Shown: positions 55,490 to 62,530 of the stretch, piece after piece
Layout of the letters: the number at the start of each line of letters is the position of its first letter
How positions within the stretch are numbered: the stretch's first letter is position 1
IMG/VR virus record: IMGVR_UViG_3300017987_004587
Coordinates: 1 to 64,000 of that record
DNA length: 64,000 nt
From: a virus
Reading direction: 5' to 3' (one strand)
Program-made: the position numbers and the translations under genes
The notes under the pieces: model-generated
Told to the model about the DNA's origin: nothing
What the model saw: only the letters and a program-made list of their open reading frames with translations
Database searches by the model: none

Positions 55490-55716
55490 GAGACCTTTGA
55501 ATTATTTTCTAAGTTTTCAGTTTTTCGTTTTTGTACATCTTTAATCCTGCTCAAACTCCATTCTTCTACTTCCACTAAATTATTAGCCTTCTTTAAAGTT
55601 ATAAATAGTGGGTTTTTAACATTTAAATTTCGACCACCTATTATTAGTTTACCTTGTTGACTTTTCAATGAGCATCCTAGACTCTTTAGACGTTTTCTAA
55701 GATCTCGAAATTTCAT
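55486..55716 (-). CDS. Small basic protein, HicA-like fold possible
   Basis: A 76-residue protein, MKFRDLRKRLKSLGCSLKSQ followed by QGKLIIGGRNLNV. The opening resembles the HicA/YcfA toxin N-terminus (MKxRDLxKxLKxxG), but the usual catalytic GSH motif is replaced by GGR and no HicB follows, so an inactive or unrelated protein is more likely. GGAGGTCAAG precedes the ATG at 55716. Confidence 0.45.
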   Translation of the reverse strand: MKFRDLRKRLKSLGCSLKSQQGKLIIGGRNLNVKNPLFITLKKANNLVEVEEWSLSRIKDVQKRKTENLENNSKVS

Positions 55717-55732
55717 CTTGACCTCCACAATG

Positions 55733-56074
55733 CTAAGACCACATAGACTTTAAAAGAACTGAACAGTATTTAAGCAAAGTCCAATCCTCACATTTCACAA
55801 GCCCCTCCCATAAGGGAGCTTCATGTTTTGGAACTTTCTTTGCTAAAACATGCAAAAATCTTCGGCAAATCCTGGCAATCTTTTTGACTTCATCTTTCTT
55901 TGCTTTGTTCGCAGTTTCTGCTACATACATACCTTCAGACAGCACGCTATGTATTTTAGCCGCGGTTTTTTCTTCTGGTTCATTATCAAGAGACTTAATG
56001 TTTGTTTTACCGAAGGCTACTGCAAGTTCACTCCAATCTCGACCTTTAAATCTGTAACCTTTTAAAAAGGGCAT
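55733..56074 (-). CDS. Hypothetical basic helical protein
   Basis: A 113-residue basic protein, MPFLKGYRFKGRDWSELAVA ... KKIARICRRFLHVLAKKVPK. Rich in Lys, Arg and helices; nucleic-acid binding is possible from composition. The 200 nt before the next gene upstream hold no clear gene, only short frames. Confidence 0.5.
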   Translation of the reverse strand: MPFLKGYRFKGRDWSELAVAFGKTNIKSLDNEPEEKTAAKIHSVLSEGMYVAETANKAKKDEVKKIARICRRFLHVLAKKVPKHEAPLWEGLVKCEDWTLLKYCSVLLKSMWS

Positions 56075-56278
56075 TTTTAAATCTTCCTTAAGATAGTGAA
56101 AACAAAAGAAACAATCTTAGTGAGCAATCTATTTAAAATTGGATGTTTTAATCTCCATTGAATTTTTTAAAAATAGACCTCAAATTGTTCTCTATCCTTA
56201 AATCGAAGACATTCAAACTCATTTTTGCAACTACTTTTTTGTAGATTTCTGACACTTAGTATCAAACATAAATTTCCT

Positions 56279-56461
56279 CTACTTTTGCTTAGGCAGAGGA
56301 TTAAATTTTGGATTGATAAAGCCATTAACCTCTCTCCACCAATGTTCAATATCATCAGATCTCCAGGAAGACTTCATCTCGTCATCAAAATCCCAAGGAA
56401 ATTCAAAGCCGTCCTCAAATTTTATCCCAAAATGAAGTTGTCCATTAGTAGAAATACCCAT
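56279..56461 (-). CDS. Small phage-type protein (FGIKFEDGFEFPW)
   Basis: A 60-residue protein, MGISTNGQLHFGIKFEDGFE then FPWDFDDEMKSSW and DIEHWWREVNGFINP. The pattern GISTNGQ-xFGIxFEDGFEFPW ... WWREVxG is one I associate with small proteins of other phages, of unknown function. A frame overlapping its 3' end on the same strand is a shadow. Confidence 0.6.
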   Translation of the reverse strand: MGISTNGQLHFGIKFEDGFEFPWDFDDEMKSSWRSDDIEHWWREVNGFINPKFNPLPKQK

Positions 56462-56501
56462 TAATCAGAACCTTGAAAGAACTGTAAAAGAAAGAGGAAA
56501 A

Positions 56502-56690
56502 CTAACAACTAAAACGGCATCTTTTTCTTGTAGAAACCTTTTCAGGTTGTATTCTAAGATCTTCGAAAGATTCAGTAGTCAAATTGCCTTCAGTAGTTGC
56601 TATAAGTGTATCTCCTTCTTTAAATACAAGATCACTCTCACTAAGCAAATTGCCTTCAGAATCCTTAATTTGAAGTTTAGCTTTTTTCAT
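56502..56690 (-). CDS. Small basic protein, beta-rich
   Basis: A 62-residue protein, MKKAKLQIKDSEGNLLSESD ... SFEDLRIQPEKVSTRKRCRFSC, with a short beta domain and a basic Cys-containing tail. I start at 56690 where GGAG is 9 nt upstream; the longer frame overlaps the upstream gene. Unknown function. Confidence 0.5.
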   Translation of the reverse strand: MKKAKLQIKDSEGNLLSESDLVFKEGDTLIATTEGNLTTESFEDLRIQPEKVSTRKRCRFSC

Positions 56691-57111
56691 TCTTGTGTCT
56701 CTCCAATTGAACACAGTCTTCGCACAACCAAAGCCTAGTTTTTGAGGGACCAATAGAATAACCCTCTGTCAGAGTCCCAATTCGTCCTACAACACTTTCT
56801 CGAATTTCAGGACTAGTTATTTTCTCAAGGTCAAGATCCTTAGGATGAACTCTCTCTTGATTTGTTATCACAAAATTTTGAGGTGCTACATCATAGGGAA
56901 GAAGAGGTTTTTCTTCACCGCATCTTTCACAATGTTCAGGTTTCTCTAAAAAACTATGCTTCTTATCTTTTATCTTTTCCTGTGGAACATAAACAATGTA
57001 ATTAACACCATCCTCTTCCCAGGTTACTGCTTCAAAATCTTCTGGACAACGCATAAATTTCTGACCATCATAAGTCCTACCATCATGAAGTGTAATCTTT
57101 AAATTAATCAT
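56677..57111 (-). CDS. Zinc-ribbon protein
   Basis: A 144-residue protein. After a beta N-terminus (MINLKITLHDGRTYDG) comes CERCGEEKPLLPYD, and near the end LWLCEDCVQLERH: two CxxC pairs about 75 residues apart that could form one zinc site. The middle is helical and charged. Overlaps the split gene upstream by 4 nt. Confidence 0.6.
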   Translation of the reverse strand: MINLKITLHDGRTYDGQKFMRCPEDFEAVTWEEDGVNYIVYVPQEKIKDKKHSFLEKPEHCERCGEEKPLLPYDVAPQNFVITNQERVHPKDLDLEKITSPEIRESVVGRIGTLTEGYSIGPSKTRLWLCEDCVQLERHKNEKS

Positions 57112-57569
57112 AATGTCTCCTTCAAAACGAATCTACGGGCCTTAAAAGGACCCTGCAGGGCCCACTGAAGAGAAAAAGTTATTTCTGTTTCTCTAGCAGT
57201 AAGTGCAGAACACTTAATTTGAAGATCAAAAGCAAATTTCCCATTTTCTTTGGGCTGGCCGAAAACATATAATTCAGGTTCTTCAATTAAGCGAGTACAA
57301 TAAAATAAATGTCCATAAACTTCAAAGAGACTACCAGTCCCAAATAAAGTGCTTGAATTCTTACCAAATTTTCGAAGAGCTACCACACTGGCGGAAGAAC
57401 CTACAATAAAGCCCTCAAATTTTTCTAAGTGACTTTTGAGTTCAGAAGGGAGTATGGTGGTCGTCTCTTGTTCTCGAAGTTGCTCTAACCAAAAACTGTC
57501 AATTTGCTCTGACATCAAAGATACAAATTTATCGCAAGGTAGTGTGATTTGTTTTGCATCTAAATTTAT
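57108..57569 (-). pseudogene. 3' part of a gene split by the IS200/IS605 element
   Basis: This reading frame has no start codon of its own outside the IS: the frame continues into the element's left end. It encodes about 153 residues (INLDAKQITLPCDKFVSLMS ... FKARRFVLKETL). If the element is cut out between 57569 and 59201, this frame joins in phase (TGT GAG ATA AAT TTA) to the frame starting at 59374, giving a predicted 211-residue protein. The two fragments alone are unlikely to work. Family unknown. Confidence 0.6.
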
Positions 57570-57617
57570 GAACTCAGCACAAAATACCTTGGGTCTTGTA
57601 CCCAAGGATGAATGCGC

Positions 57618-58019
57618 TCACTTCTTCTTTTGTTCTTCAATATATTTCTTGATTGTTTCTTCATTAACTTGACCTACACCACCATAATAAGTGCTTTTTG
57701 ACCATAAACCACTACCCCAGAATTTTTTACCTTTTAATTCAGGAAACAAAGTAAAAATTTGAACCGCAGTGATACTTTTAATTGTTTTAACAATATTAAC
57801 CGGGGTTACAAACGGGTCTATTTGTAAAAATATATGGACATGATCAGGCATAATTTCAATGTTTTCCACTAGCCACTTATAATTAATGCAAATTTCACCA
57901 ATCAAATGTTTAAGATGTACTTCAATAGGTCCAACTAAAACTTGATGTCTAAACTTTGTACAAAATACAAGATGAAGACCAATTTGATGTACACAATGAG
58001 AAGATTTTATTAACTTCAT
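57618..58019 (-). CDS. tnpA: TnpA, Y1 HUH transposase of IS200/IS605
   Basis: A 133-residue transposase. IEIMPDHVHIFLQI holds the HUH metal site (HVH); NEETIKKYIEEQKKK has the catalytic Tyr near the C-terminus; the opening HQIGLHLVFCTKFRHQVL is the family's N-terminal strand. It cuts and joins single-stranded DNA at the two terminal hairpins, next to the target pentamer. Length is normal, with no frameshift, so probably active. Its start is 52 nt from tnpB's, on the other strand. Confidence 0.9.
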   Translation of the reverse strand: MKLIKSSHCVHQIGLHLVFCTKFRHQVLVGPIEVHLKHLIGEICINYKWLVENIEIMPDHVHIFLQIDPFVTPVNIVKTIKSITAVQIFTLFPELKGKKFWGSGLWSKSTYYGGVGQVNEETIKKYIEEQKKK

Positions 58020-58039
58020 GTTTCTTCTTTTTAATCAGT

Positions 58040-58053
58040 AATTATTTACTAAT
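58040..58053 (+). promoter_or_regulatory. Late-motif-like sequence upstream of tnpB
   Basis: AATTATTTACTAAT matches 11 of 14 positions of the candidate late motif and lies 17 nt before the tnpB ATG. It could be chance in this AT-rich gap, or tnpB may be read late. Confidence 0.25.
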
Positions 58054-58070
58054 TATACAATTAATAAAGT

Positions 58071-59198
58071 ATGAAGAGAACAATTAAAATTCGAGTGACA
58101 TCAGAAAGGCCAGAGGATCTTCTATCTCTTATGGAATCTTATAGTCAAATTTACCAAATACATTCTAACTGGGCTTTTCAAAATAAAACCTACTCAAAAC
58201 AAAAAGCACACGAATCTCTTTATCTAGATATCAGAAGATGTTATACAGATATACCATCGGCCTTAATTCAATGTGCTAGAGATAATGCTCTAGAATCAGT
58301 CAAAGCAATTAAATTTAAAAGACAACCTAAACCTAAAAGATATGCCACTATCAGATATGACCGCAGAACCGCAACTCTAAGAGGGGAGCAACTTACTATT
58401 TCTTCAATAGGTAAAAGACAAAAATTTATTTTGACTATACCAAATTATTTTAAAGATATTTTGAACACTTGGAAATTTACAGGTTGTACTTTGTCATATA
58501 ATAAGAAAAAACAATTTTGGTGCCATTTGAACTTTGAAAAAGAATCTCCAAACAAACAAACAGGTAAGGCTTTAGGCATTGACCTTGGCATTCATAATAT
58601 GGCGATGACATCAGATGGAGATAAATTTTCAGGCAAAGAAGTTAAAGCCCACAGAAGACGCTACCTTTACAATAGAAAAACCCTGCAGACAAAAGGCACT
58701 CCTTCAGCCAAAAGAAAGTTAAAACAACTTTCTGGTAAGGAGAAGCGGTTCAGTCAGCAGGTTAATCATAACATTTCAAAACAACTTGTTCATCTCCCAG
58801 TTTGTGTTCTTGTGTTAGAAGATTTGTCTAAGATAAATAAAAAGAAGGGTAAACATTATAACAAACGCATTTCTGATTGGTCATTTGCGCAGCTTCAAAA
58901 GTTTATCTTCTATAAGGCTGAGGCTCTGGGTAAGACTGTTGTATTTGTTGATGCTAGATATACGTCACAAAAGTGTAACTGTTGCGGATATGTCTCTAAA
59001 ACAAATCGAAACAAAAACAAATTTACTTGTATTAAATGTGGTTACTCAGAACATGCTGATGTGAATGCTGCAAAGAACATCAAAGATAATTACAAACTCT
59101 CTACCCAAGTAGGTAGAGCAGGGTGCAGTCAATCACCCAAATGTAACACATCTTATGATGTAGTTACAAGCCTTGGGTCTCGTACCCAAGGTAGTTGA
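58071..59198 (+). CDS. tnpB: TnpB, RNA-guided nuclease of the IS200/IS605 element
   Basis: A 375-residue TnpB. RuvC-I: ALGIDLGIHNMAMTSDG (Asp); RuvC-II: VCVLVLEDLSKINKKKG (Glu); zinc finger CNCCGYVSKTNRNKNKFTCIKCG; RuvC-III: HADVNAAKNI (Asp). The N-terminal OrfB region is intact. TnpB cleaves DNA guided by an RNA made from the element's right end and keeps the element at its site. All catalytic residues are present. The start ATGAAGAGAACAATT has a weak ribosome-binding site. Confidence 0.9.
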   Translation: MKRTIKIRVTSERPEDLLSLMESYSQIYQIHSNWAFQNKTYSKQKAHESLYLDIRRCYTDIPSALIQCARDNALESVKAIKFKRQPKPKRYATIRYDRRTATLRGEQLTISSIGKRQKFILTIPNYFKDILNTWKFTGCTLSYNKKKQFWCHLNFEKESPNKQTGKALGIDLGIHNMAMTSDGDKFSGKEVKAHRRRYLYNRKTLQTKGTPSAKRKLKQLSGKEKRFSQQVNHNISKQLVHLPVCVLVLEDLSKINKKKGKHYNKRISDWSFAQLQKFIFYKAEALGKTVVFVDARYTSQKCNCCGYVSKTNRNKNKFTCIKCGYSEHADVNAAKNIKDNYKLSTQVGRAGCSQSPKCNTSYDVVTSLGSRTQGS

Positions 59199-59200
59199 CT
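59080..59200 (+). ncRNA. Predicted omega-RNA region (TnpB guide scaffold)
   Basis: The end of tnpB and the right end of the element contain nested hairpins: CTCTACC-caagta-GGTAGAG (about 59098-59117); TGTAAC and GTTACA around an inner ACATC-ttat-GATGT; then the terminal CCTTGGG hairpin. This is where omega-RNAs of related elements lie. The guide would start at 59201 with ctcacactttgcatgagc. Extent is inferred, not measured. Confidence 0.5.
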
Positions 59201-59374
59201 CTCACACTTTGCATGAGCAATTTTATCAGAGTGACGATGAAATAACCATCGCTTAAGAAATGTCCAAGGATAAAATGTTAGACGATAATGCCAAAAATGA
59301 AAACGAGGATGTTTCCACCAAGGACGCATCAGACTTAATAAATTAATTGCAATAAGTCTAAAGATCTCTCTCAT
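59201..59374 (-). pseudogene. 5' part of a gene split by the IS200/IS605 element
   Basis: Fifty-eight codons, MREIFRLIAINLLSLMRPWW with KHPRFHFWHYRLTFYPW and DKIAHAKCE, then the frame enters the element. It starts in an ATGA overlap with the gene at 59371-59808. HPRxHFWHxRL is a phrase seen in phage proteins next to genes like that one. Removal of the element restores an open frame with the part at 57108-57569. Confidence 0.6.
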
Positions 59375-59808
59375 TTCTTGGAAGTTACCCCTTTTCGATG
59401 CATTTCCTGAAAATTATCAACAGGGTTAGAAGCAAGCCTTGCTAAATGCATCATTAATCTAGGAGTCATTTCCTTTCGCCACACACGCCAAAGAATTGTT
59501 GAAGAAACTCCGAATAGCATCTCAAAACAAGAAGTCTGTGGACGGCCTTCTCTATCAAGAAAACATTGTTCAGTTTCATATTCAAAATCGGCTTCATACA
59601 TTATTTTTTTGTAATCTTTGGAATCATGCTTAAGTTGCTGGGTGCCAAACCAGTCACAAGAATCATCAAAGCCATCCTTCTCGGGATCTTTATGCCAAAT
59701 AATTGCCATTGTCTCTCGGTAACCCTTTGGAAACATCTTCTCTTTACCAGGCCTATGTTTCCACCAAGGATATTTAATTTCAAGAACTCGAGTGTATGGA
59801 TCATGCAA
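59371..59808 (-). CDS. Conserved phage-type hypothetical protein
   Basis: A 145-residue protein, MHDPYTRVLEIKYPWWKHRP then IIWHKDPEKDGFDDSCDWFG. The WHxDPxxDGxDDSCxW phrase marks a small phage protein type often followed by a HPRWHFWH-type protein, exactly the order here. The middle holds YEADFEYETEQCF and the C-terminus a helix with VDNFQEMHRKG. Function unknown; the conserved Asp/Cys region could bind metal. Confidence 0.65.
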   Translation of the reverse strand: MHDPYTRVLEIKYPWWKHRPGKEKMFPKGYRETMAIIWHKDPEKDGFDDSCDWFGTQQLKHDSKDYKKIMYEADFEYETEQCFLDREGRPQTSCFEMLFGVSSTILWRVWRKEMTPRLMMHLARLASNPVDNFQEMHRKGVTSKK

Positions 59809-59828
59809 TAGAATACCCCTTTAATTTG

Positions 59829-60089
59829 TTAAAGATTATAGCGGTGCCGAACTAATTCAAGGTTTTCTGCAATTTCTTTTGCTGCTTCTTCTTTCATATT
59901 TGGGTAGTTCTTATGAATCGATTCTACTAAGGTTTTAATTTCGAGCAAAGAACCTTCTTTGAGAATATCAAATTCTTGGCGCATTCTTTTTAATTCCTGC
60001 CGTAATTGAGATATCTCGCTATCCATCTCTAATGCAATTGAAGCAATCCATTCTGAGCGTGTCATTTCACTAGCTTTTTCGTCTGGCAA
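59829..60089 (-). CDS. Coiled-coil protein
   Basis: An 86-residue protein, mostly one coiled coil (IALEMDSEISQLRQELKRMR followed by QEFDILKEG), ending KEIAENLELVRHRYNL. It likely makes an oligomer or binds another protein. No other clue. Confidence 0.5.
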   Translation of the reverse strand: MPDEKASEMTRSEWIASIALEMDSEISQLRQELKRMRQEFDILKEGSLLEIKTLVESIHKNYPNMKEEAAKEIAENLELVRHRYNL

Positions 60090-60109
60090 GATTAATCTCC
60101 GCTATCATT

Positions 60110-60472
60110 TTAGATATTTTTGAATGAATTGGTATTAGACCACCCAAAAGGATAAGCTTTTGCTTCCGGCAACGCAGCCAAGATGTTCTGAACCCCTGAT
60201 TTATTAAGGCTGTGTACCCATATCCTGGGAGGTTTAAAATGAGGATTTAATTCAAGCCATTGGGCTACTGCATAACCAGTCCCTACCCCAGATTCAACCA
60301 TTTCTTTGCCCCCGAGATCATGATCAAGCCATAACTCATCCCATTGTTTTTCCTGAAGTTGTTCTATACAATCAGTAACAGTATCAACTATAACTACTGT
60401 ACTTCCAATGAATTTCTGCCGAAATGCTTTGACACGTTCTGGATTATCTTCGAGTATTAGAATCTGGGCCAT
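60110..60472 (-). CDS. Cyclic-phosphate-processing receiver-domain protein
   Basis: A 120-residue protein resembling the cyclic-phosphate-processing receiver (cpREC) domain: AQILILEDNPERVKAFRQKF (LEDNPER opening), ELWLDHDLGGKEMVESGVGT (LDHDLG) and IWVHSLNKSGVQNILAALPE (VHSxNxxG). This receiver variant lacks the usual phosphoacceptor set-up and is thought to act on cyclic-phosphate ligands, often linked to RNA repair or phage-defence settings. The TGTAAAATA element lies 13 nt upstream. A counter-defence or RNA-end role is speculative. Confidence 0.75.
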   Translation of the reverse strand: MAQILILEDNPERVKAFRQKFIGSTVVIVDTVTDCIEQLQEKQWDELWLDHDLGGKEMVESGVGTGYAVAQWLELNPHFKPPRIWVHSLNKSGVQNILAALPEAKAYPFGWSNTNSFKNI

Positions 60473-60485
60473 TTTAAAACCTCTA

Positions 60486-60495
60486 CTATTTTACA
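60486..60495 (-). promoter_or_regulatory. Putative early/middle promoter element TGTAAAATAG
   Basis: On the minus strand TTGTAAAATAG lies 13 nt before the ATG at 60472, the same element as at 8085 and 11206. Confidence 0.4.
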
Positions 60496-60508
60496 ATTGA
60501 AACCAAGA

Positions 60509-61060
60509 TCAATCAACCAAATTAACAATCACTTTTCTATTCTTACTTAGCACATAAAAATGACTATTTAAATGCCCTTCAGGGAAGAGATCTAATCTAC
60601 AAACCATAACAGATGACCAAAGTATGGCCATAAAACCATATTTAATAAGAGAAGGACTCATAATTAAATCGAGTACATCCCTTCCAAATCTTCTAATGTC
60701 TGAATAGATCTTAGGGGTGAAAACACAAGCAATAACTCGTTCATCTTTTTCTTCGATTTTAGCAAAAACATCTGATAAATTGTCTGGAGTGAGGGTTTTT
60801 AACTTCTGCTTCATAACAATATCATTGTCGGATATGCTTATTCGAACCTTGATTAAATCAAGAAAATCTGGTGCTAAAATATCTAAAGGCCAAACAAATT
60901 GCTCTGAGTTAGTTTTAAGTCTTAAAATTAACTCAGAGTTGCTTGGAATCTTTTCGACTAATTCATTCTTTTGTAATTGACGTGCTTGAGCAGGATATAG
61001 ATCAATAAGTTCAGTAAGATTTGGTGCTAAAAGTTTAATTTTTGTGCTCGTGTTAGACAT
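60509..61060 (-). CDS. Hypothetical protein with structural-protein-like C-terminus
   Basis: A 183-residue protein. After a helical N-terminus, the segment RVIACVFTPKIYSDIRRFGR, DVLDLIMSP and KYGFMAILWSSVMVCRLDLF resembles the FTPxxYxDIRKFGRDxLD ... GxxAxLWxxxIxVSR pattern seen in some phage coat-like proteins, with the beta-strand end HFYVLSKNRKVIVNL. It could be a capsid-fold derived protein, but this is a weak resemblance. A TATAAT box lies about 90 nt upstream at 61147-61152, beside a palindrome. Confidence 0.5.
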   Translation of the reverse strand: MSNTSTKIKLLAPNLTELIDLYPAQARQLQKNELVEKIPSNSELILRLKTNSEQFVWPLDILAPDFLDLIKVRISISDNDIVMKQKLKTLTPDNLSDVFAKIEEKDERVIACVFTPKIYSDIRRFGRDVLDLIMSPSLIKYGFMAILWSSVMVCRLDLFPEGHLNSHFYVLSKNRKVIVNLVD

Positions 61061-61123
61061 GGATAAGGCCTTCTAAAATAAGACGAAGTTATCTCACCTA
61101 ACTAGGAGGCGGTCTAAAATCTT

Positions 61124-61152
61124 AACCAAACTTTGGTTAGTGCTAATTATAC
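61124..61152 (-). promoter_or_regulatory. Promoter/operator-like region (palindrome plus TATAAT)
   Basis: The inverted repeat AACCAAA-c-TTTGGTT (61124-61138) lies next to a TTGTATAAT box (minus strand) at about 61147-61155, with ACTAACC repeated nearby. It sits upstream of the gene at 60509-61060 and could be an operated promoter. It also marks the boundary where base composition rises. Confidence 0.35.
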
Positions 61153-61256
61153 AAAGTGGGGTTAGTATAAGTTTGATGTTTTCACTTTAGGGTCTCCTTT
61201 CTCTGATGTCTTAACTGATCTATTTTTTGTACCCAGCATTGGGAGTGAATATTTCT

Positions 61257-61385
61257 TTATCTAATGTTTCTCTTATTTCTCCCATCGCCCACAATTTGCT
61301 TTCGCCTGCCCTCTGGCACATCAATCCAACAAAAGCATTCGCCGTCGCCGGAAGCACGACTCCTGAAAACTATTACGTTTTCCAT
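61257..61385 (-). CDS. Small hypothetical protein, 42 aa
   Basis: A 42-residue frame, MENVIVFRSRASGDGECFCW then IDVPEGRRKQIVGDG, with the initiation sequence aggagagttaag before ATG, almost the same as at 62057 and 63208. A CxC pair might bind metal. Found by reading, as it is below the usual size limit. Confidence 0.5.
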   Translation of the reverse strand: MENVIVFRSRASGDGECFCWIDVPEGRRKQIVGDGRNKRNIR

Positions 61386-61406
61386 CTTAACTCTCCTCTC
61401 CTACTG

Positions 61407-61604
61407 TTAAATTCCCCTTAGTGTCTGCTGATATGCAAGATTCTCCAAGCGCTCATCCTCCAGGGACTTCCGTGCAAGGTTAAGCCCATGTAGGATCAGC
61501 CGCTTCCTCTGGTGCTCTTTCGAGCAACAAGCGCAATCGTAGCCACCATAAAGAAGGTAGACCCTTGCAGATTCAAGATCGCTCCATGTTAGTGCTGTCT
61601 TCAT
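61407..61604 (-). CDS. Small Cys-containing protein
   Basis: A 65-residue protein, MKTALTWSDLESARVYLLYG followed by GYDCACCSKEHQRKRL. C-A-C-C may take part in metal binding. I start at ATG 61604; the longer frame runs through the upstream gene. It lies at the start of the G+C-rich block. Confidence 0.5.
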   Translation of the reverse strand: MKTALTWSDLESARVYLLYGGYDCACCSKEHQRKRLILHGLNLARKSLEDERLENLAYQQTLRGI

Positions 61605-61615
61605 TGTACTTTTCC

Positions 61616-61813
61616 CTACAGTAGGTTTGGCCACACATCAGGAGCCTGACTCATTTTAGCCTGAATGTTGCGTCGTACCCTGTCAATGACTGGCCCTGGA
61701 CCAGTCCGACGTCGAATCTCATCAATGGTACGAATCCTTCCACAAGAACGACATTGCCATAAATCGCCCCACGCTTTCTCCCACTGGATTTCTCCGCATT
61801 CGCATTCGTTCAT
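61616..61813 (-). CDS. Small zinc-ribbon protein
   Basis: A 65-residue protein with CECGEIQWEKAWGDLWQCRSCGRI: CxCG and CxSCG half-sites, a clear zinc ribbon, followed by a basic helix RTIDEIRRRTGPGPVIDRVR. GAGGTAAAGTGCA precedes the ATG. Visibly G+C-rich. Confidence 0.6.
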   Translation of the reverse strand: MNECECGEIQWEKAWGDLWQCRSCGRIRTIDEIRRRTGPGPVIDRVRRNIQAKMSQAPDVWPNLL

Positions 61814-61847
61814 TGCACTTTACCTCAACTGTTCAAGTAAACTGCCT

Positions 61848-62057
61848 TCATTGCTTTTCGAACATTTTGTCTTTTGCCTGCTGCATGTCATCCAAAATAA
61901 TTAAGATGTCCTCACAGACGGCAATCATCAGGTTTCGATTTTCTGCGGGAAGATCCTCCCACGGCACAGCCGTTTCGGGCCGGGTTTTGTACCCAAACTC
62001 CGGAGCCCGCTCTTCGTATCTCTTATGGAAAAACCTTGCCATTCGAACTGCGTTCAT
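61848..62057 (-). CDS. Small phage-type protein (MARFFHKRYEE)
   Basis: A 69-residue protein, MNAVRMARFFHKRYEERAPE ... PWEDLPAENRNLMIAVCEDI. The pattern FHKRYEE-LAPxFGYxTRxExAVPWEDLPxxNRxLM recurs in small phage proteins I have seen, of unknown function. AGGAGAGTGAAG precedes ATG 62057, so the longer frame is rejected. Typical accessory gene of the G+C-rich block. Confidence 0.65.
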   Translation of the reverse strand: MNAVRMARFFHKRYEERAPEFGYKTRPETAVPWEDLPAENRNLMIAVCEDILIILDDMQQAKDKMFEKQ

Positions 62058-62124
62058 CTTCACTCTCCTATTATCTTGCAACGTCTCTTGAAACCTGATA
62101 TCATACTCCTGTCAACCAAACCCG

Positions 62125-62147
62125 GGCCTCAGCATCGTGCTGGGGCC
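62125..62147 (+). terminator. Strong hairpin, terminator-like
   Basis: A 10-bp GC-rich stem (GGCCTCAGCA / TGCTGGGGCC, with one G-T/T-G mismatch) and a tcg loop, followed on the plus strand by TTCTTTATT. It lies just downstream of the minus gene at 62152 and may act on either strand. Confidence 0.5.
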
Positions 62148-62151
62148 TTCT

Positions 62152-62484
62152 TTATTGCTCTCGTACAGAACTGCCTTGCTCTTTTACGGAAGTGTATTGC
62201 AGATCCGCTGCAAACACAGCAAACGTGCGAGCCATCTCCAGAAGACGAGACTTGCACCTCTCATAAATTACCGGTAGATCGTCGTCATTGTCCCATGTGT
62301 CATCGTTCTCCGAGTCCCAAATGACCTCGCGCCCCAACATGATTTGGAAGTAACCAGAACATGGGGCGCACAAGTAGGCGAACATTGGTGCCTCTCCGTT
62401 TACAGCAAAAAGATTCTCTTCGAATTCGTCCGCGAGAAGGTCAACTGCTCGCTCCACTTCCTTGCGTAGTTCTTTGTATGCCAT
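62152..62484 (-). CDS. Accessory protein, paralogue of 10392-10679
   Basis: A 110-residue protein, MAYKELRKEVERAVDLLADE ... YLCAPCSGYFQIMLGREVIW then DSENDDTWDNDDDLPVIYER. It aligns with the 95-residue protein at 10392-10679 over nearly its whole length, with the same CAP and IMLGxEVIWDSEND core. This copy is in the G+C-rich block and has an added C-terminal tail. GGAGGAGTA precedes the ATG. Confidence 0.6.
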   Translation of the reverse strand: MAYKELRKEVERAVDLLADEFEENLFAVNGEAPMFAYLCAPCSGYFQIMLGREVIWDSENDDTWDNDDDLPVIYERCKSRLLEMARTFAVFAADLQYTSVKEQGSSVREQ

Positions 62485-62530
62485 TACTCCTCCGTTGAAC
62501 TGCCTTGCTTTTCGTCTGTTTTGTCTTCTT

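Larger units (their letters stand above)
57570..59200 (+). mobile_element. IS200/IS605-family element with TnpA and TnpB
   Basis: A 1,631-bp element. Left end: GAACTCAGCACAAAATA followed by hairpin CCTTGGGTcttgTACCCAAGG (57587-57607). Right end: the same hairpin with ctcg loop (59171-59191) then TAGTTGACT at 59192-59200. It is preceded by TTTAT, the presumed target pentamer, with no target duplication, as expected for this family. It carries divergent tnpA (57618-58019, minus) and tnpB (58071-59198, plus), both with intact catalytic residues, so it may still move. The 47-bp remnant at 8841-8887 shares both tips and the hairpin. Confidence 0.85.

Noticed and set aside
55486-55716. Call as a HicA toxin of a HicAB pair
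   Set aside because: The N-terminus is similar but the GSH catalytic motif is missing and no HicB antitoxin is nearby.
56167-56355. Minus-strand ORF of 62 aa before the gene at 55733-56074
   Set aside because: No ribosome-binding site and most of it overlaps the conserved gene at 56279-56461 in another frame. A frameshifted small Cys protein (56167-56260) remains possible but is too weak to list.
59153-59200. C-terminal residues ESQLPWVRDPRLVTTS of the frame starting at 59374
   Set aside because: They come from the right end of the IS element, not from the phage gene; the gene part ends at 59201.
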